From assembly GCA_003278125.1 (NCBI GenBank), contig QCGX01000004.1:1-64000 (forward strand): DNA of 64,000 nt, written 5' to 3'. Shown here one piece after another: positions 17,820-26,300 of this stretch. The translations under genes were made by a program, and so were the position numbers. Source of the stretch: Pelagibacteraceae bacterium AG-390-C22 (GTDB lineage Bacteria; Pseudomonadota; Alphaproteobacteria; Pelagibacterales; Pelagibacteraceae). Each line of letters opens with the position of its first letter. The stretch's first letter is position 1. The notes beneath the pieces are model-generated. The model had not been told where the DNA came from and ran no database searches. It was given only the letters and a program-made list of their open reading frames with translations.

Positions 17820-18232
17820 GATTTTTTAATATTATAAAGATTTTGGAAATTTACATTGTTGCTAATTTTAATATCTTTAAATCCTGAACTTTCAAAAACA
17901 AATATAAATATCTTTCTTAGCTCAGGATAAACCTTAGACGGTACATCAATTAGTATTATCTTTTCTATTTCTTTTTTATCACTTATGTTGTCGTTTAGTT
18001 CAATCAAAGTAGAGTATATTATTTTAGTATTAATTTTCTCTAAATCATCTTTAATTGGCGTAAGATTTAAACTTATTTCAACTTCAATAATTCTTTCTTT
18101 CAATTGGCTACTTTTAATGTCAATATTAATTTTATAATTTGAAATACTTTTAGATAATAAAGAAAAAATTTTTGGATTTGGTATTTTAAAATCTAATTCC
18201 TTAATGTATTTACCAATTATTTTATAGCTCAT
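17813..18232 (-). CDS. secB: SecB-like export chaperone
   Basis: 139 residues. The sequence is divergent but keeps the SecB outline: an N-terminal strand YIKELDFKIPNP, a central beta-rich segment, and the phrase IDVPSKVYPELRKIF, which corresponds to the conserved Pro-rich loop and helix (P..lFP..R.ii) of SecB. SecB keeps exported proteins unfolded and hands them to SecA. Identification rests partly on position: dnaQ-secB-fxsA-tim44 is conserved in alphaproteobacteria. It overlaps fxsA by 11 bp on the same strand. Confidence 0.8.
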   Translation of the reverse strand: MSYKIIGKYIKELDFKIPNPKIFSLLSKSISNYKINIDIKSSQLKERIIEVEISLNLTPIKDDLEKINTKIIYSTLIELNDNISDKKEIEKIILIDVPSKVYPELRKIFIFVFESSGFKDIKISNNVNFQNLYNIKKSQ

Positions 18233-18647
18233 CTTTTTTATCTTTATCCTCTATAATTTCACCATCTAATGTATTTGTATTTTCTTGGCTGGTTGATAAT
18301 TTATTTTTTTTTACAAAAAAACTGATTAAGATTTTTCTCGTGAAAGGAATTAAAAGTAGAAAACCTATTGTGTCAGAAAAGAAACCAGGAACAATGAGAA
18401 GCAGTGCTGCTATCGCTATAGATGCTCCTGAAAACATTTCATAAACTGGAATTTTATTTTGATATAAATTCATGACTCCAGATCTCATAGTTTTAATTCC
18501 TTCTAATTTTGCAAAGTAAACACCAATAATTGCTGTTAAGAAAATTAAAGATACAGTGCTTAGAGCCCCTATTTTTCCTCCTATCTTAATCATTAGAAAA
18601 ATCTCTAGCGCCGGTAAACCAATAAATAGTAGAAAAAATGAGTTCAT
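18222..18647 (-). CDS. fxsA: FxsA family membrane protein
   Basis: 141 residues. The pattern is typical of FxsA: PALEIFLMIKIGGKIG at the N-terminus, a second helix around FLTAIIGVYFAKLEG, the link MRSGVMNLYQNK, a third hydrophobic stretch LLLIVPGFFSDTIGFLLLIP, and a charged C-terminal tail. FxsA is an inner-membrane protein of poorly known role (the E. coli protein suppresses F exclusion of phage T7). It lies upstream of secB and is divergent from tim44, with 44 bp between starts. Confidence 0.93.
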   Translation of the reverse strand: MNSFFLLFIGLPALEIFLMIKIGGKIGALSTVSLIFLTAIIGVYFAKLEGIKTMRSGVMNLYQNKIPVYEMFSGASIAIAALLLIVPGFFSDTIGFLLLIPFTRKILISFFVKKNKLSTSQENTNTLDGEIIEDKDKKDEL

Positions 18648-18691
18648 TTGTCTGATGTAAAATTATATTATTAATGTATATTTATCAAATT

Positions 18692-19294
18692 ATGAGTAAC
18701 AATTTTGGATACATTGATATTATTTTACTTGGAATGATTGCCGGATTCATAATTCTGCGATTGAGAAATATTTTAGGTAGAAAAACTGGTCATGAAAGTA
18801 AAATTTATTCAGATTTTGCTGAGAGAAAATTTAATGTACCAAATAATAATGTAAAAAATTTTAAAAAAAATCTTGATGTATTAGAGGGCCAGGAAAAAAA
18901 AGAATTTCTTAAAGGGGCTGAAATCGCCTATGAAACAATTCTAACTTCATTTGCAAAAGGAGATATTCAGAAATTAAAAAGTCTGCTTACACCTGATATG
19001 GCTACTAATTTTGAACAAGCTATACAAGTAAGAAATAAAGAAAATATAAAATCAGAGTTTACATTTATTGGTGTGAAAGAGTCTAATGTTGAGAAATATG
19101 AGAAAATAAAGAATGAACTTTTTGCGTCTGTAAAATTTGTATCTGAAGTTATTTCAGTAAAGAAAGACAAAGATAATAAGATAATTGAAGGAAATCCAGA
19201 TAAGATAAAGCACGTTATAGATTATTGGAAGTTCACAAGAAATATATTAAAAAAAGGTCCTAACTGGTATTTATCTGAAATTGTTAGTAAGTGA
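18692..19294 (+). CDS. Tim44/TimA-domain protein
   Basis: 200 residues from ATG 18692 (an in-frame ATG at 18674 would add six residues). An N-terminal membrane anchor (about residues 6-22, IDIILLGMIAGFIILRL) is followed by a charged linker and a C-terminal Tim44-like domain with KGAEIAYETILTSFAKGD and DYWKFTRNILKKGPNWYLSEI. The family is related to the mitochondrial import-motor subunit Tim44; in alphaproteobacteria it is called TimA and its role is unclear. The stop overlaps the GTG start of the smr gene. Confidence 0.9.
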   Translation: MSNNFGYIDIILLGMIAGFIILRLRNILGRKTGHESKIYSDFAERKFNVPNNNVKNFKKNLDVLEGQEKKEFLKGAEIAYETILTSFAKGDIQKLKSLLTPDMATNFEQAIQVRNKENIKSEFTFIGVKESNVEKYEKIKNELFASVKFVSEVISVKKDKDNKIIEGNPDKIKHVIDYWKFTRNILKKGPNWYLSEIVSK

Positions 19295-19710
19295 CAAAAA
19301 AGAAAAATATTTCTCAAGAAGATATTAATACTTGGAAAAATTATATTAAGAACCCAACAGACTTAATTGACAAAGACAGTTCCAAAAATGAAAATGCATT
19401 GGATAATAATAGATATAAGTATGATTTGCATGGCTTTACTCTGCTTGAAGCTAATGAGAAGGTAAAAGAAATAATTTTATCTTGTGTTGAAAAAAACTAT
19501 AAAGAAATTTTACTAATTACAGGAAAAGGAATTCATTCTAACACAGAGCAAGACGTTTATGCTTCTAAAGATCTTAGCAAGCTAAGATATTCAGTACCAG
19601 AGTATATTAATTCAAATTTGAGCTTATCAAAACATATAGTTTCAATATCAGAGGCTGATAAAAAAAATGGTGCTGATGGAGCGATTATAATTAAACTTAA
19701 AAAGTTATAA
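19291..19710 (+). CDS. Smr-domain protein
   Basis: 139 residues from GTG 19291, which overlaps the upstream TGA (GTGA). The Smr (small MutS-related) domain shows [15 protein letters not shown] and the [10 protein letters not shown] motif, both diagnostic. Smr domains are nucleic-acid endonucleases or binding modules; the stand-alone form has no firmly known role. Its place after tim44 follows the alphaproteobacterial order. It converges on hslU, with a 6-bp overlap of the coding ends. Confidence 0.9.
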   Translation: MTKKKNISQEDINTWKNYIKNPTDLIDKDSSKNENALDNNRYKYDLHGFTLLEANEKVKEIILSCVEKNYKEILLITGKGIHSNTEQDVYASKDLSKLRYSVPEYINSNLSLSKHIVSISEADKKNGADGAIIIKLKKL

Positions 19711-21081
19711 AATAAATTTTGATAAATCTGTATCTTTAACTAAGTTACCTAAATTTTCGTTAACATATTTTTTGTCAATAGTTATAGTTTCACCAGCTTT
19801 ATCAGTGGCGTTAAAACTTATATCATCTAAGACCTTTTCAATGATCGTATGTAGTCTTCTTGCCCCAATATTTTCGACTGATGAGTTAACCTCAGCAGAT
19901 ATTTTTGCCAACATATCTATTCCATCATCAGTAAATACTAGATTGACGTTTTCTGTTTTTAACAATTCCTTATATTGTTTAATCAAACTATTATCGGGCT
20001 CTTTTAATATTCTTTTGAAATCATCTTCATTTAAAGCATTTAGCTCTACTCTAATAGGTAATCTACCTTGTAATTCAGGAAGAAGATCAGATGGTTTAGC
20101 TAATTGAAAAGCTCCAGATGCAATAAAAAGGATATGATCAGTTTTAATTGGTCCGTGTTTTGTGCTTACAGTAGTGCCTTCGATCAAAGGTAATAAGTCT
20201 CTTTGAACTCCTTCTCTAGACACATCTCCACCAACTCTGTCACTTCTAGCTGAGACTTTATCTATTTCATCTAAAAACACGATACCATTTTCTTCTGTTG
20301 CTTTTTTTGCTTCTTTTATAATTTTATCTTCTTCTATCATTTTGTCTGATTCTTGGGCAACTAAGATGTCATGAGATTCTTTGACAGTCATTTTTTTCTT
20401 TTTTCCTTTTTTATTTCCCATTGACTTGCCAAGAATATCTCCAAGATTAACCATTCCAACATTTCCTCCTGGCATACCTGGGATTTCAAAACTTTGAAGA
20501 CCTGAAGCTTTGTCCTGAACTTCAATTTCTATTTCATTTTCATCAAGATCACCATTTCTTAATCTTTTTCTAAAACTTTCCTTGGTTGCTACGCTAGCTT
20601 TATTACCCACTAATGCGTCTAATACTTTATCTTCTGCTTTAAGCTCAGCTTTTGCTTTAACCTCTTTTCTTCTCTTCTCTCTCTCCATAGCAATGGCTAT
20701 TTCAATTAAATCTCTAACTATTTGCTCAACATCTCTTCCAACGTAACCAACTTCTGTAAATCTTGTAGCTTCGACTTTAATAAATGGAGCTTCAGCTAAT
20801 TTAGATAATCTTCTTGAAATTTCTGTTTTACCAACGCCAGTTGGACCTATCATTAGAATATTTTTAGGAAGAACTTCATCTCTCATTTCATCTGAAAGAG
20901 CTTGCCTTCTCCATCTGTTTCTTAATGCAACGGCAACAGCTTTTTTAGCTTCTTTTTGTCCAATGACGTATCTATCTAATTCTGAAACTATCTCTCTCGG
21001 GGATAAAGCGCTTACCTTAGAGCTTTTCTTTTTATTATTTTTAACAAGGTTTAAATTTGTTACATTCTTAGAGGAAGCCAT
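19705..21081 (-). CDS. hslU: HslU ATPase of the HslUV protease
   Basis: 458-residue AAA+ unfoldase. [18 protein letters not shown] opens the family core, Walker A GPTGVGKT is at 79-86, the pore motif GYVGRDVE follows, Walker B is near residue 270 ([10 protein letters not shown]), and the sensor and C-terminal region ([16 protein letters not shown], then a hydrophobic tail ending KFIL that docks into HslV) is intact. Lys-rich segments lie at residues 14-22 and within the I-domain. The stop of hslV lies 2 bp upstream of the start, so the pair forms an hslVU operon. Confidence 0.97.
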   Translation of the reverse strand: MASSKNVTNLNLVKNNKKKSSKVSALSPREIVSELDRYVIGQKEAKKAVAVALRNRWRRQALSDEMRDEVLPKNILMIGPTGVGKTEISRRLSKLAEAPFIKVEATRFTEVGYVGRDVEQIVRDLIEIAIAMEREKRRKEVKAKAELKAEDKVLDALVGNKASVATKESFRKRLRNGDLDENEIEIEVQDKASGLQSFEIPGMPGGNVGMVNLGDILGKSMGNKKGKKKKMTVKESHDILVAQESDKMIEEDKIIKEAKKATEENGIVFLDEIDKVSARSDRVGGDVSREGVQRDLLPLIEGTTVSTKHGPIKTDHILFIASGAFQLAKPSDLLPELQGRLPIRVELNALNEDDFKRILKEPDNSLIKQYKELLKTENVNLVFTDDGIDMLAKISAEVNSSVENIGARRLHTIIEKVLDDISFNATDKAGETITIDKKYVNENLGNLVKDTDLSKFIL

Positions 21082-21083
21082 AA

Positions 21084-21623
21084 TTAAATTTTCTCCACAG
21101 TAATATTGTTATTAGTAAAAACACAAATATCAGAAGCTACTTTAATAGATTTTCTGGCAATTTCTTCAGCTTTTAAATCTGTCTCTATTAAAACTTTTGC
21201 GGCTGCAAGAGCATAATTTCCTCCTGAGCCAATGCCTATAATGCCATCCTCTGGTTCTAAAACATCTCCAGTTCCAGAAATAATAAAACTGTGTTTCTTA
21301 TCAGCTACTGCCATCAAAGCTTCTAGTCTTCTTAAAAATTTATCACTTCTCCAATCTTTGGCCAGTTCAACAGCTGCTCTTTGTAAATTTCCTGCATGCT
21401 TTTCAAGTTTTGCCTCAAGTCTTTCAAATAATGTTAGTGCATCAGCAGTAGATCCAGCAAATCCAGCTATTACACCTCTACTTTCTATCTTTCTAACCTT
21501 CTTGGCTTTACTTTTTAAAACAGTATTACCAAGACTAACCTGACCGTCTCCTGCAACGACTGTTTCGTTATTTTTTCTCAATAAGACAATGGTAGTGCCA
21601 TGCCACTTTTCAGCTGTATTCAT
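21084..21623 (-). CDS. hslV: HslV peptidase of the HslUV protease
   Basis: 179-residue N-terminal-nucleophile protease. The catalytic threonine is Thr10 in WHGTTIVLL, so a nine-residue propeptide would be removed, as in other alphaproteobacterial Hsl[23 protein letters not shown] and [13 protein letters not shown] are conserved family segments. It starts the hslVU operon and is divergent from hisB, with 102 bp between them. I saw no clear heat-shock sigma promoter in that gap. Confidence 0.97.
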   Translation of the reverse strand: MNTAEKWHGTTIVLLRKNNETVVAGDGQVSLGNTVLKSKAKKVRKIESRGVIAGFAGSTADALTLFERLEAKLEKHAGNLQRAAVELAKDWRSDKFLRRLEALMAVADKKHSFIISGTGDVLEPEDGIIGIGSGGNYALAAAKVLIETDLKAEEIARKSIKVASDICVFTNNNITVEKI

Positions 21624-21725
21624 GATGTTATATGTGGAGATTAATTCTAGATCTTCAATAGTGAAATCTGATTTATTGATAAAATGCTAATTTATATATA
21701 TATCAAAGATAAATTGTCTTAGATT

Positions 21726-22316
21726 ATGAAAAGAAAAGCTAAAATAAAGAGAAAAACTAAAGAAACAAACATTTCGGTCGCAGTCAATTTAGACGGAAAA
21801 GGAAAATATAAAATTAAAACTGGAATTGGTTTTCTTGATCACATGCTTGAGCAGCTAGCTAAACATTCATTAATTGACTTAGAAGTAAAAGCCAAAGGCG
21901 ATACACATATTGACTTACACCACACAACTGAAGATACAGGCATTGCTATTGGCGAGGCTATTAAAAAGGCAGCAGGTAATAGAAAAGGAATTACAAGATA
22001 CGCCTCTACAATGATACCTATGGATGAAACACTTAGCAGAGTATCTATCGATGTTTCAAATAGACCGTATTTAATTTGGAAAGTTAATTTACCTGTAGAG
22101 AAACTTGGCGAAATGGACACAGAACTATTCAAAGAATGGTTCCAAGCATTTTCTCAATCAGCAGGAGTAACCTTACACATTGAAAATATTTATGGTGATA
22201 ATAGTCACCACAAGATTGAGTCTTGTTACAAAGGTTTAGCTAGATCACTTAAAGATGCTTTAGCGATAGATAAAAGAATTAAAAACTCTATACCTTCGAC
22301 AAAAGGCTCTATTTAA
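21726..22316 (+). CDS. hisB: Imidazoleglycerol-phosphate dehydratase
   Basis: 196 residues; monofunctional IGPD without the phosphatase domain found in E. coli HisB. Metal-binding His/Glu motifs are evident: [29 protein letters not shown], and near the C-terminus [19 protein letters not shown]. The gene opens the histidine cluster hisB-hisH-small ORF-hisA-hisF-hisE, with spacing of a few bases between genes. The remaining his genes are not in this window. Confidence 0.97.
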   Translation: MKRKAKIKRKTKETNISVAVNLDGKGKYKIKTGIGFLDHMLEQLAKHSLIDLEVKAKGDTHIDLHHTTEDTGIAIGEAIKKAAGNRKGITRYASTMIPMDETLSRVSIDVSNRPYLIWKVNLPVEKLGEMDTELFKEWFQAFSQSAGVTLHIENIYGDNSHHKIESCYKGLARSLKDALAIDKRIKNSIPSTKGSI

Positions 22317-22321
22317 ATTTG

Positions 22322-22948
22322 ATGAACGTCACAATTGTTGACTACCAATCGGGCAATATAAGCTCTGTCATTAACTCTTTTACAGAGGTCGCTAAAGGCA
22401 AAGTTAATCTACAAGTAACTTCAGATATAAAAAAAATTAAATCTAGTGATAAGATTGTCTTACCAGGTCAAGGTTCATTTAAAAGCTGTGTAGATTCTTT
22501 AAACAGTATTAATGGATTAGTAGATACTCTTAAGGAATTGGCAATTACAAATAAGAAACCATTATTAGGAATCTGCGTGGGTTTACAAATGTTTGCCGAT
22601 GTTGGCTATGAACAAGCAGAAACAAAAGGTTTAGGATGGATTGCTGGCAAAGTTTCTAAAATTGAAAATCAAAACGGTAAATTTAAACTTCCACATATTG
22701 GTTGGAATGAAATTAATATCCAAAAAGAGAGTAAAATATTTAAAGACATAGTAAATAAATCTCACATGTATTTCGTGCACAGCTATGAATTTGTTCCAGA
22801 AGATAAGTCGGTTATTTCAGCAACAACAGATTATTCATCCAAGATCGTTTGCGCGGTTGAGAAGGACAATCTGTTTGGAACACAATTTCACCCCGAGAAG
22901 AGTGATAAAATCGGATTAAAAATAATTGAAAATTTTATGAAAATTTGA
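22322..22948 (+). CDS. hisH: Imidazole glycerol phosphate synthase, glutaminase subunit
   Basis: 208 residues from ATG 22322; a TTG three bases earlier is in frame but less likely. It is a class I glutamine amidotransferase that supplies ammonia to HisF. The oxyanion and nucleophile motif is LLGICVGLQM (Cys85), and the His-Glu pair is in FHPEKSD near the C-terminus. The first residues, VTIVDYQSGNISSV, match the HisH start. It works with hisF further down the same operon. Confidence 0.96.
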   Translation: MNVTIVDYQSGNISSVINSFTEVAKGKVNLQVTSDIKKIKSSDKIVLPGQGSFKSCVDSLNSINGLVDTLKELAITNKKPLLGICVGLQMFADVGYEQAETKGLGWIAGKVSKIENQNGKFKLPHIGWNEINIQKESKIFKDIVNKSHMYFVHSYEFVPEDKSVISATTDYSSKIVCAVEKDNLFGTQFHPEKSDKIGLKIIENFMKI

Positions 22949-22949
22949 A

Positions 22950-23141
22950 ATGTTTGAGAAAATTATTACAGATTTTTTTATGATTTGTGTCTACATTCTT
23001 CAGGTAATTGGAGGCGCACCTGGCGAATATGGATTTGGATATTACTTAGCAAACATAATTATATTTGTGATTTTACAACCAGCCCTTATTTTATTATTTT
23101 TTATTCTTTGGAGAAAAGAAAAGAAAAAAAATCAAAAATGA
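22950..23141 (+). CDS. Small membrane protein in the his operon, unknown
   Basis: 63 residues. Two hydrophobic segments (about 8-20 and 30-50) flank a short glycine-rich loop GGAPGEYGFGYY, followed by a strongly basic tail (RKEKKKNQK), so the C-terminus is probably cytoplasmic. ATG 22950 is one base after the hisH stop, and TGA overlaps the hisA ATG (ATGA, 23138-23141), so it is translated within the operon. I recognise no family; involvement in histidine metabolism is not shown by anything but position. Confidence 0.8.
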   Translation: MFEKIITDFFMICVYILQVIGGAPGEYGFGYYLANIIIFVILQPALILLFFILWRKEKKKNQK

Positions 23142-23863
23142 AAATATTTCCAGCTATAGACATAAAAGATAAAAAATGTGTGAGATTAATCAAAGGAGAC
23201 TTTGAGAACAAAACTGAGTACGAAACTTCACCAGTCGATCAAGCTGCAAAATATAAAGATCATGGTTTTAAAAACTTGCACATTGTTGATTTGGACGGTG
23301 CTTTAACAGGTAAAACAGTGAATTTAGATATTATTAAAGAAATAGTAAGTAAATACGATTTTAAAATTGAAATTGGTGGAGGTGTAAGAAACACAGAAAG
23401 TATTAAACAATATATCGATTCTGGAGTAGAGAAAGTAATTTTAGGTAGTGGTGCTATTAAGAATAAAGAATTTTTAAAAGAGTCTTGTGAAAAGTTTAAA
23501 GGTCAAATTGCTTTAGGATTAGACGCGATGGATGGAAATCTTTCTGTGTCGGGCTGGAAAGAAAATCTAAATATTAACACCATAGACTTTCTTAAAGACG
23601 TCAACAACTATGGCGTAAGCCGAATCATTTACACAGATATTAATAGAGATGGAATGAAAACTAGTCCCAACCTAGATGAGACTGTAAAAATCGCAGAGCT
23701 TTCAAATTGTCCTGTCGTGATTTCAGGAGGTGTTTCTTCAATAAGTGATATTAAGAAAGCTAAAGAATTAAATAATAATAAAATTGAGGGTATCATTGTT
23801 GGCAAAGCTATTTATGATGGTGATATTAAACTTGATGAATTATCGAAGGAGATTAGTGCTTAA
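23138..23863 (+). CDS. hisA: ProFAR isomerase
   Basis: 241 residues; TIM-barrel isomerase of the histidine pathway. The true start is ATG 23138 ([17 protein letters not shown]); the frame stays open upstream, but that part overlaps the small membrane protein and has no homology sense. Catalytic Asp is in [12 protein letters not shown], the phosphate loops are IGGGVR and VISGGVSS, and the second catalytic Asp is in YTDINRDGM. The start is coupled to the upstream small gene, and the end overlaps hisF by 8 bp. Confidence 0.96.
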   Translation: MKIFPAIDIKDKKCVRLIKGDFENKTEYETSPVDQAAKYKDHGFKNLHIVDLDGALTGKTVNLDIIKEIVSKYDFKIEIGGGVRNTESIKQYIDSGVEKVILGSGAIKNKEFLKESCEKFKGQIALGLDAMDGNLSVSGWKENLNINTIDFLKDVNNYGVSRIIYTDINRDGMKTSPNLDETVKIAELSNCPVVISGGVSSISDIKKAKELNNNKIEGIIVGKAIYDGDIKLDELSKEISA

Positions 23864-24614
23864 AAATAGAATTATACCTTGTCTTGACGTTAAGAATGGA
23901 AGAGTTGTTAAAGGTATTAACTTTGTTGAATTAAAAGATGCTGGAGATCCAGTTGAACAAGCTAAGATTTACAGTGACGGCGGCGCTGATGAGATTTGTT
24001 TTTTAGATATCACAGCATCAAATGAGAATAGAGAGACAATTATCGATATTGTTAGAAAAACAGCTAAAGAATGTTTTGTTCCTTTAACTGTCGGTGGTGG
24101 TGTTAGAACCATTCAAAACATAACTGATTTATTGTTAGCAGGTGCTGATAAAGTTTCTATTAATACTGCTGCAGTTAAGAACGTTGATTTTGTAAAGGAA
24201 TCATCAAAAAAATTTGGATCTCAATGCATTGTTGTTGCGATTGATGCCAAAAAAGTTTCAGAAAATAAATGGGAAGTGTTTACTCATGGTGGAAGAAATA
24301 AAACTGGTATCGATGCAGTGGAGTTTGCTAAAAAAGTAGAAGAATATGGAGCCGGAGAAATTTTATTAACATCAATGGACAAAGATGGAACTAAATCTGG
24401 TTACGATATTGGTTTATTAAAAACAATTACAAATAGTACCAATATTCCTGTAATAGCCTCTGGTGGAGTTGGAACTCTAGATCACTTATACGATGGCATT
24501 GTTAAAGGCGGTGCAAGTGCAGTTTTGGCGGCTTCTATTTTTCATTATAGTGAATATAAAATTAAAGATGCTAAAGAATATTTGAATTCTAAAAATGTAT
24601 CGGTAAGGTTGTAA
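23856..24614 (+). CDS. hisF: Imidazole glycerol phosphate synthase, cyclase subunit
   Basis: 252 residues from GTG 23856, chosen because it is preceded by the ribosome binding site AAGGAGA and gives the standard start [20 protein letters not shown]; an upstream in-frame ATG would run through hisA. The TIM barrel shows VGGGVR, the catalytic Asp in [14 protein letters not shown], and VIASGGVG. It joins PRFAR and ammonia from HisH to form imidazole glycerol phosphate and AICAR; AICAR is a substrate of PurH, encoded at 7.6-9.2 kb. Confidence 0.96.
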   Translation: MLKNRIIPCLDVKNGRVVKGINFVELKDAGDPVEQAKIYSDGGADEICFLDITASNENRETIIDIVRKTAKECFVPLTVGGGVRTIQNITDLLLAGADKVSINTAAVKNVDFVKESSKKFGSQCIVVAIDAKKVSENKWEVFTHGGRNKTGIDAVEFAKKVEEYGAGEILLTSMDKDGTKSGYDIGLLKTITNSTNIPVIASGGVGTLDHLYDGIVKGGASAVLAASIFHYSEYKIKDAKEYLNSKNVSVRL

Positions 24615-24615
24615 A

Positions 24616-24888
24616 ATGTTTGAAAACTTAGAACAATTAATTAAAACAATCAGAGAGAGAAAAAATTCTTCTCCAGATAAGTCTTATACTAATAAACTTT
24701 TGAACGATAAAAACCTAAGTGTTTCAAAAGTAAAAGAGGAAATAGGCGAATTAATAGAATCTGTGGAAAAAAATTCAAATAAGATACACGAAGCTGCTGA
24801 TGTGGTTTATCATTTGATGGTTTACTTAGAGGCTAACAACATAAAAATTGAAGATGTGATGAGTGAAATTAAGAAAAGACAGAAATGA
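24616..24888 (+). CDS. hisE: Phosphoribosyl-ATP pyrophosphatase
   Basis: 90 residues; all-alpha MazG-like pyrophosphohydrolase of the histidine pathway. The metal-binding helix pair is visible as EEIGELIESV and EAADVVYHLMVYLE, preceded by the SYTNKLLNDK segment typical of HisE. It is a stand-alone HisE rather than a HisIE fusion. It overlaps the HIT gene by 4 bp (ATGA). Confidence 0.94.
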   Translation: MFENLEQLIKTIRERKNSSPDKSYTNKLLNDKNLSVSKVKEEIGELIESVEKNSNKIHEAADVVYHLMVYLEANNIKIEDVMSEIKKRQK

Positions 24889-25241
24889 GTTACGACAAAA
24901 ATAATATATTTGCTAAAATTCTAAGGGGAGAAATTCCGTGTAAAAAAGTTTATGAAAATGATCATGTGTTAGCATTTCATGACATTAGTCCTCAAAAGAA
25001 AATCCATGTTTTAGTTATTCCTAAGGGTGAATATGTTGATTTAGATGATTTTAACAACAAAGCATCTGATAAAGAGATTGTTGATCTAAATAAAGCTTTA
25101 ACTTATGTCTCTAACTTGTTAGGAGCAAAAGATAAAGGTTATCGAGCTTTGACAAATATAGGAAGTGATGGAGGTCAAGAGGTTCCTCATTTACATTTTC
25201 ATATATTTGCAGGTGAAAAGATAGGTAAAATGGTTAGCTAA
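24885..25241 (+). CDS. HIT-family nucleotide-binding protein
   Basis: 118 residues of the HIT (histidine triad) superfamily, HinT-like branch. It has NIFAKILRGEIPCKKVYEND at the N-terminus and the triad HLHFHIFAG with His102, 104 and 106. Such proteins hydrolyse adenosine phosphoramidates or similar nucleotides. Following hisE in this order is common in alphaproteobacteria. The stop overlaps the GNAT start as TAATG. Confidence 0.94.
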   Translation: MSYDKNNIFAKILRGEIPCKKVYENDHVLAFHDISPQKKIHVLVIPKGEYVDLDDFNNKASDKEIVDLNKALTYVSNLLGAKDKGYRALTNIGSDGGQEVPHLHFHIFAGEKIGKMVS

Positions 25242-25747
25242 TGATTGCACGAGTAAAAAGATATTTTTTAGAAATAAAAGATTTTTCAAATCCTATAGAA
25301 CTAAATATACCAAAAAATTATCAAATTGTTTTAGATGATAAAAAAGATTATGAATTAAACAAGTTTTTTTATAAGCAAATCGGGGCTGATCACTATTGGA
25401 GAGATAGATTGATCTGGTCTGATAAAGAGTGGGCAAAGTACGCAAAAAATAAAAATCTTGAGACACATATTTTAAAAAAAGAAGACGATTTAGTTGGATT
25501 TTATGAACAAGAGTATCACCCAGGATCCAAAGAAGTGGAATTGATAAATATGGGAATTTTAAAAGATTTTAGAGGTTTAAAACTAGGTTCGATACTTTTA
25601 AATCATGCTATAGCCAGCGCATCTCGCAAAAATCCAAACAGAATGTGGGTACACACTTGTAGTCTAGACCATAAGTACGCATTGCAAAATTATAGATCAA
25701 AAGGTTTTGAAATATTCAAAGAAGAAGAAATAGATTTTGTTGCCTAA
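25241..25747 (+). CDS. GNAT-family N-acetyltransferase
   Basis: 168 residues. The acetyl-CoA-binding motif A of GNAT enzymes is seen in MGILKDFRGLKLGSILLNHA (the R/Q-x-x-G-x-G/A pattern, here RGLKLG), followed by a helix and CSLDHKYALQNYRSKGF. The N-terminal third (HYWRDRLIW, EWAKY) is aromatic-rich and may bind substrate. The substrate is unknown. It ends the his-cluster unit and overlaps the convergent lolA stop by 4 bp. Confidence 0.88.
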   Translation: MIARVKRYFLEIKDFSNPIELNIPKNYQIVLDDKKDYELNKFFYKQIGADHYWRDRLIWSDKEWAKYAKNKNLETHILKKEDDLVGFYEQEYHPGSKEVELINMGILKDFRGLKLGSILLNHAIASASRKNPNRMWVHTCSLDHKYALQNYRSKGFEIFKEEEIDFVA

Positions 25748-26298
25748 TTTATTTTTGGAATTTTAAAAGTATCTTTATCATAGATGTCATTCTTCGAGAC
25801 AATATTTAAAGAAAAATTTATATTATTGTTATATTGATCTATTATTTCCCAACCTTTCAAATTTAATGTCTTACTATCAAAAAAAACAGTTATTTCATTC
25901 TCGCTTGAATAAATGAGTTTTATAATTTGTTCACTTAGTTCTAATTTTCCAGATTTAACTACTTCTAAAAGCCTATCTTTATACAAAATATTTAAAAAAG
26001 GAGATTTTGATATAGGGTAATAATAAGTTTTATTATATTTTTTTTGCGTTATGGCTAGTCTTTTATTATTAATAACAAGCTCTTTTTGCTTATCATCAAA
26101 ATATTCACATTTTAACTTTCCAGGGAACTCTAAAAGACAGCTTCCCTTTTCTGATTTCTCATTAACAAATTGATTAAAAGTAAACTCTATTGAGTTTAAA
26201 TCATTTAATTGAGATATGATTTGATCCTTTTGATTTGCAGACAAATTAAAAGAAAATGAAGTAAATAATAAAATTAAAAAAAATTTCCTAAAAAACAA
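25744..26298 (-). CDS. LolA-like outer membrane lipoprotein carrier
   Basis: 184 residues from TTG 26296-26298, the only start that retains the signal peptide (RKFFLILLFTSFSFNLSA, cleavage near residue 21). A GAGG is suitably spaced upstream inside the end of ftsK. The mature part resembles LolA: early SIEFTFNQF, then GKLKCEYFDDKQKELVIN and a C-terminal beta-rich stretch. LolA ferries lipoproteins through the periplasm to the outer membrane. ftsK-lolA adjacency is standard in alphaproteobacteria and supports the call despite low sequence conservation. Confidence 0.8.
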   Translation of the reverse strand: MFFRKFFLILLFTSFSFNLSANQKDQIISQLNDLNSIEFTFNQFVNEKSEKGSCLLEFPGKLKCEYFDDKQKELVINNKRLAITQKKYNKTYYYPISKSPFLNILYKDRLLEVVKSGKLELSEQIIKLIYSSENEITVFFDSKTLNLKGWEIIDQYNNNINFSLNIVSKNDIYDKDTFKIPKIN

Positions 26299-26300
26299 GG

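Noticed and set aside
22985..23137. Upstream extension of the hisA reading frame by 51 codons
   Set aside because: It overlaps the small membrane gene in another frame and has no HisA-like sequence. HisA homologues begin at MKIFPAID, and ATG 23138 is coupled to the upstream stop.
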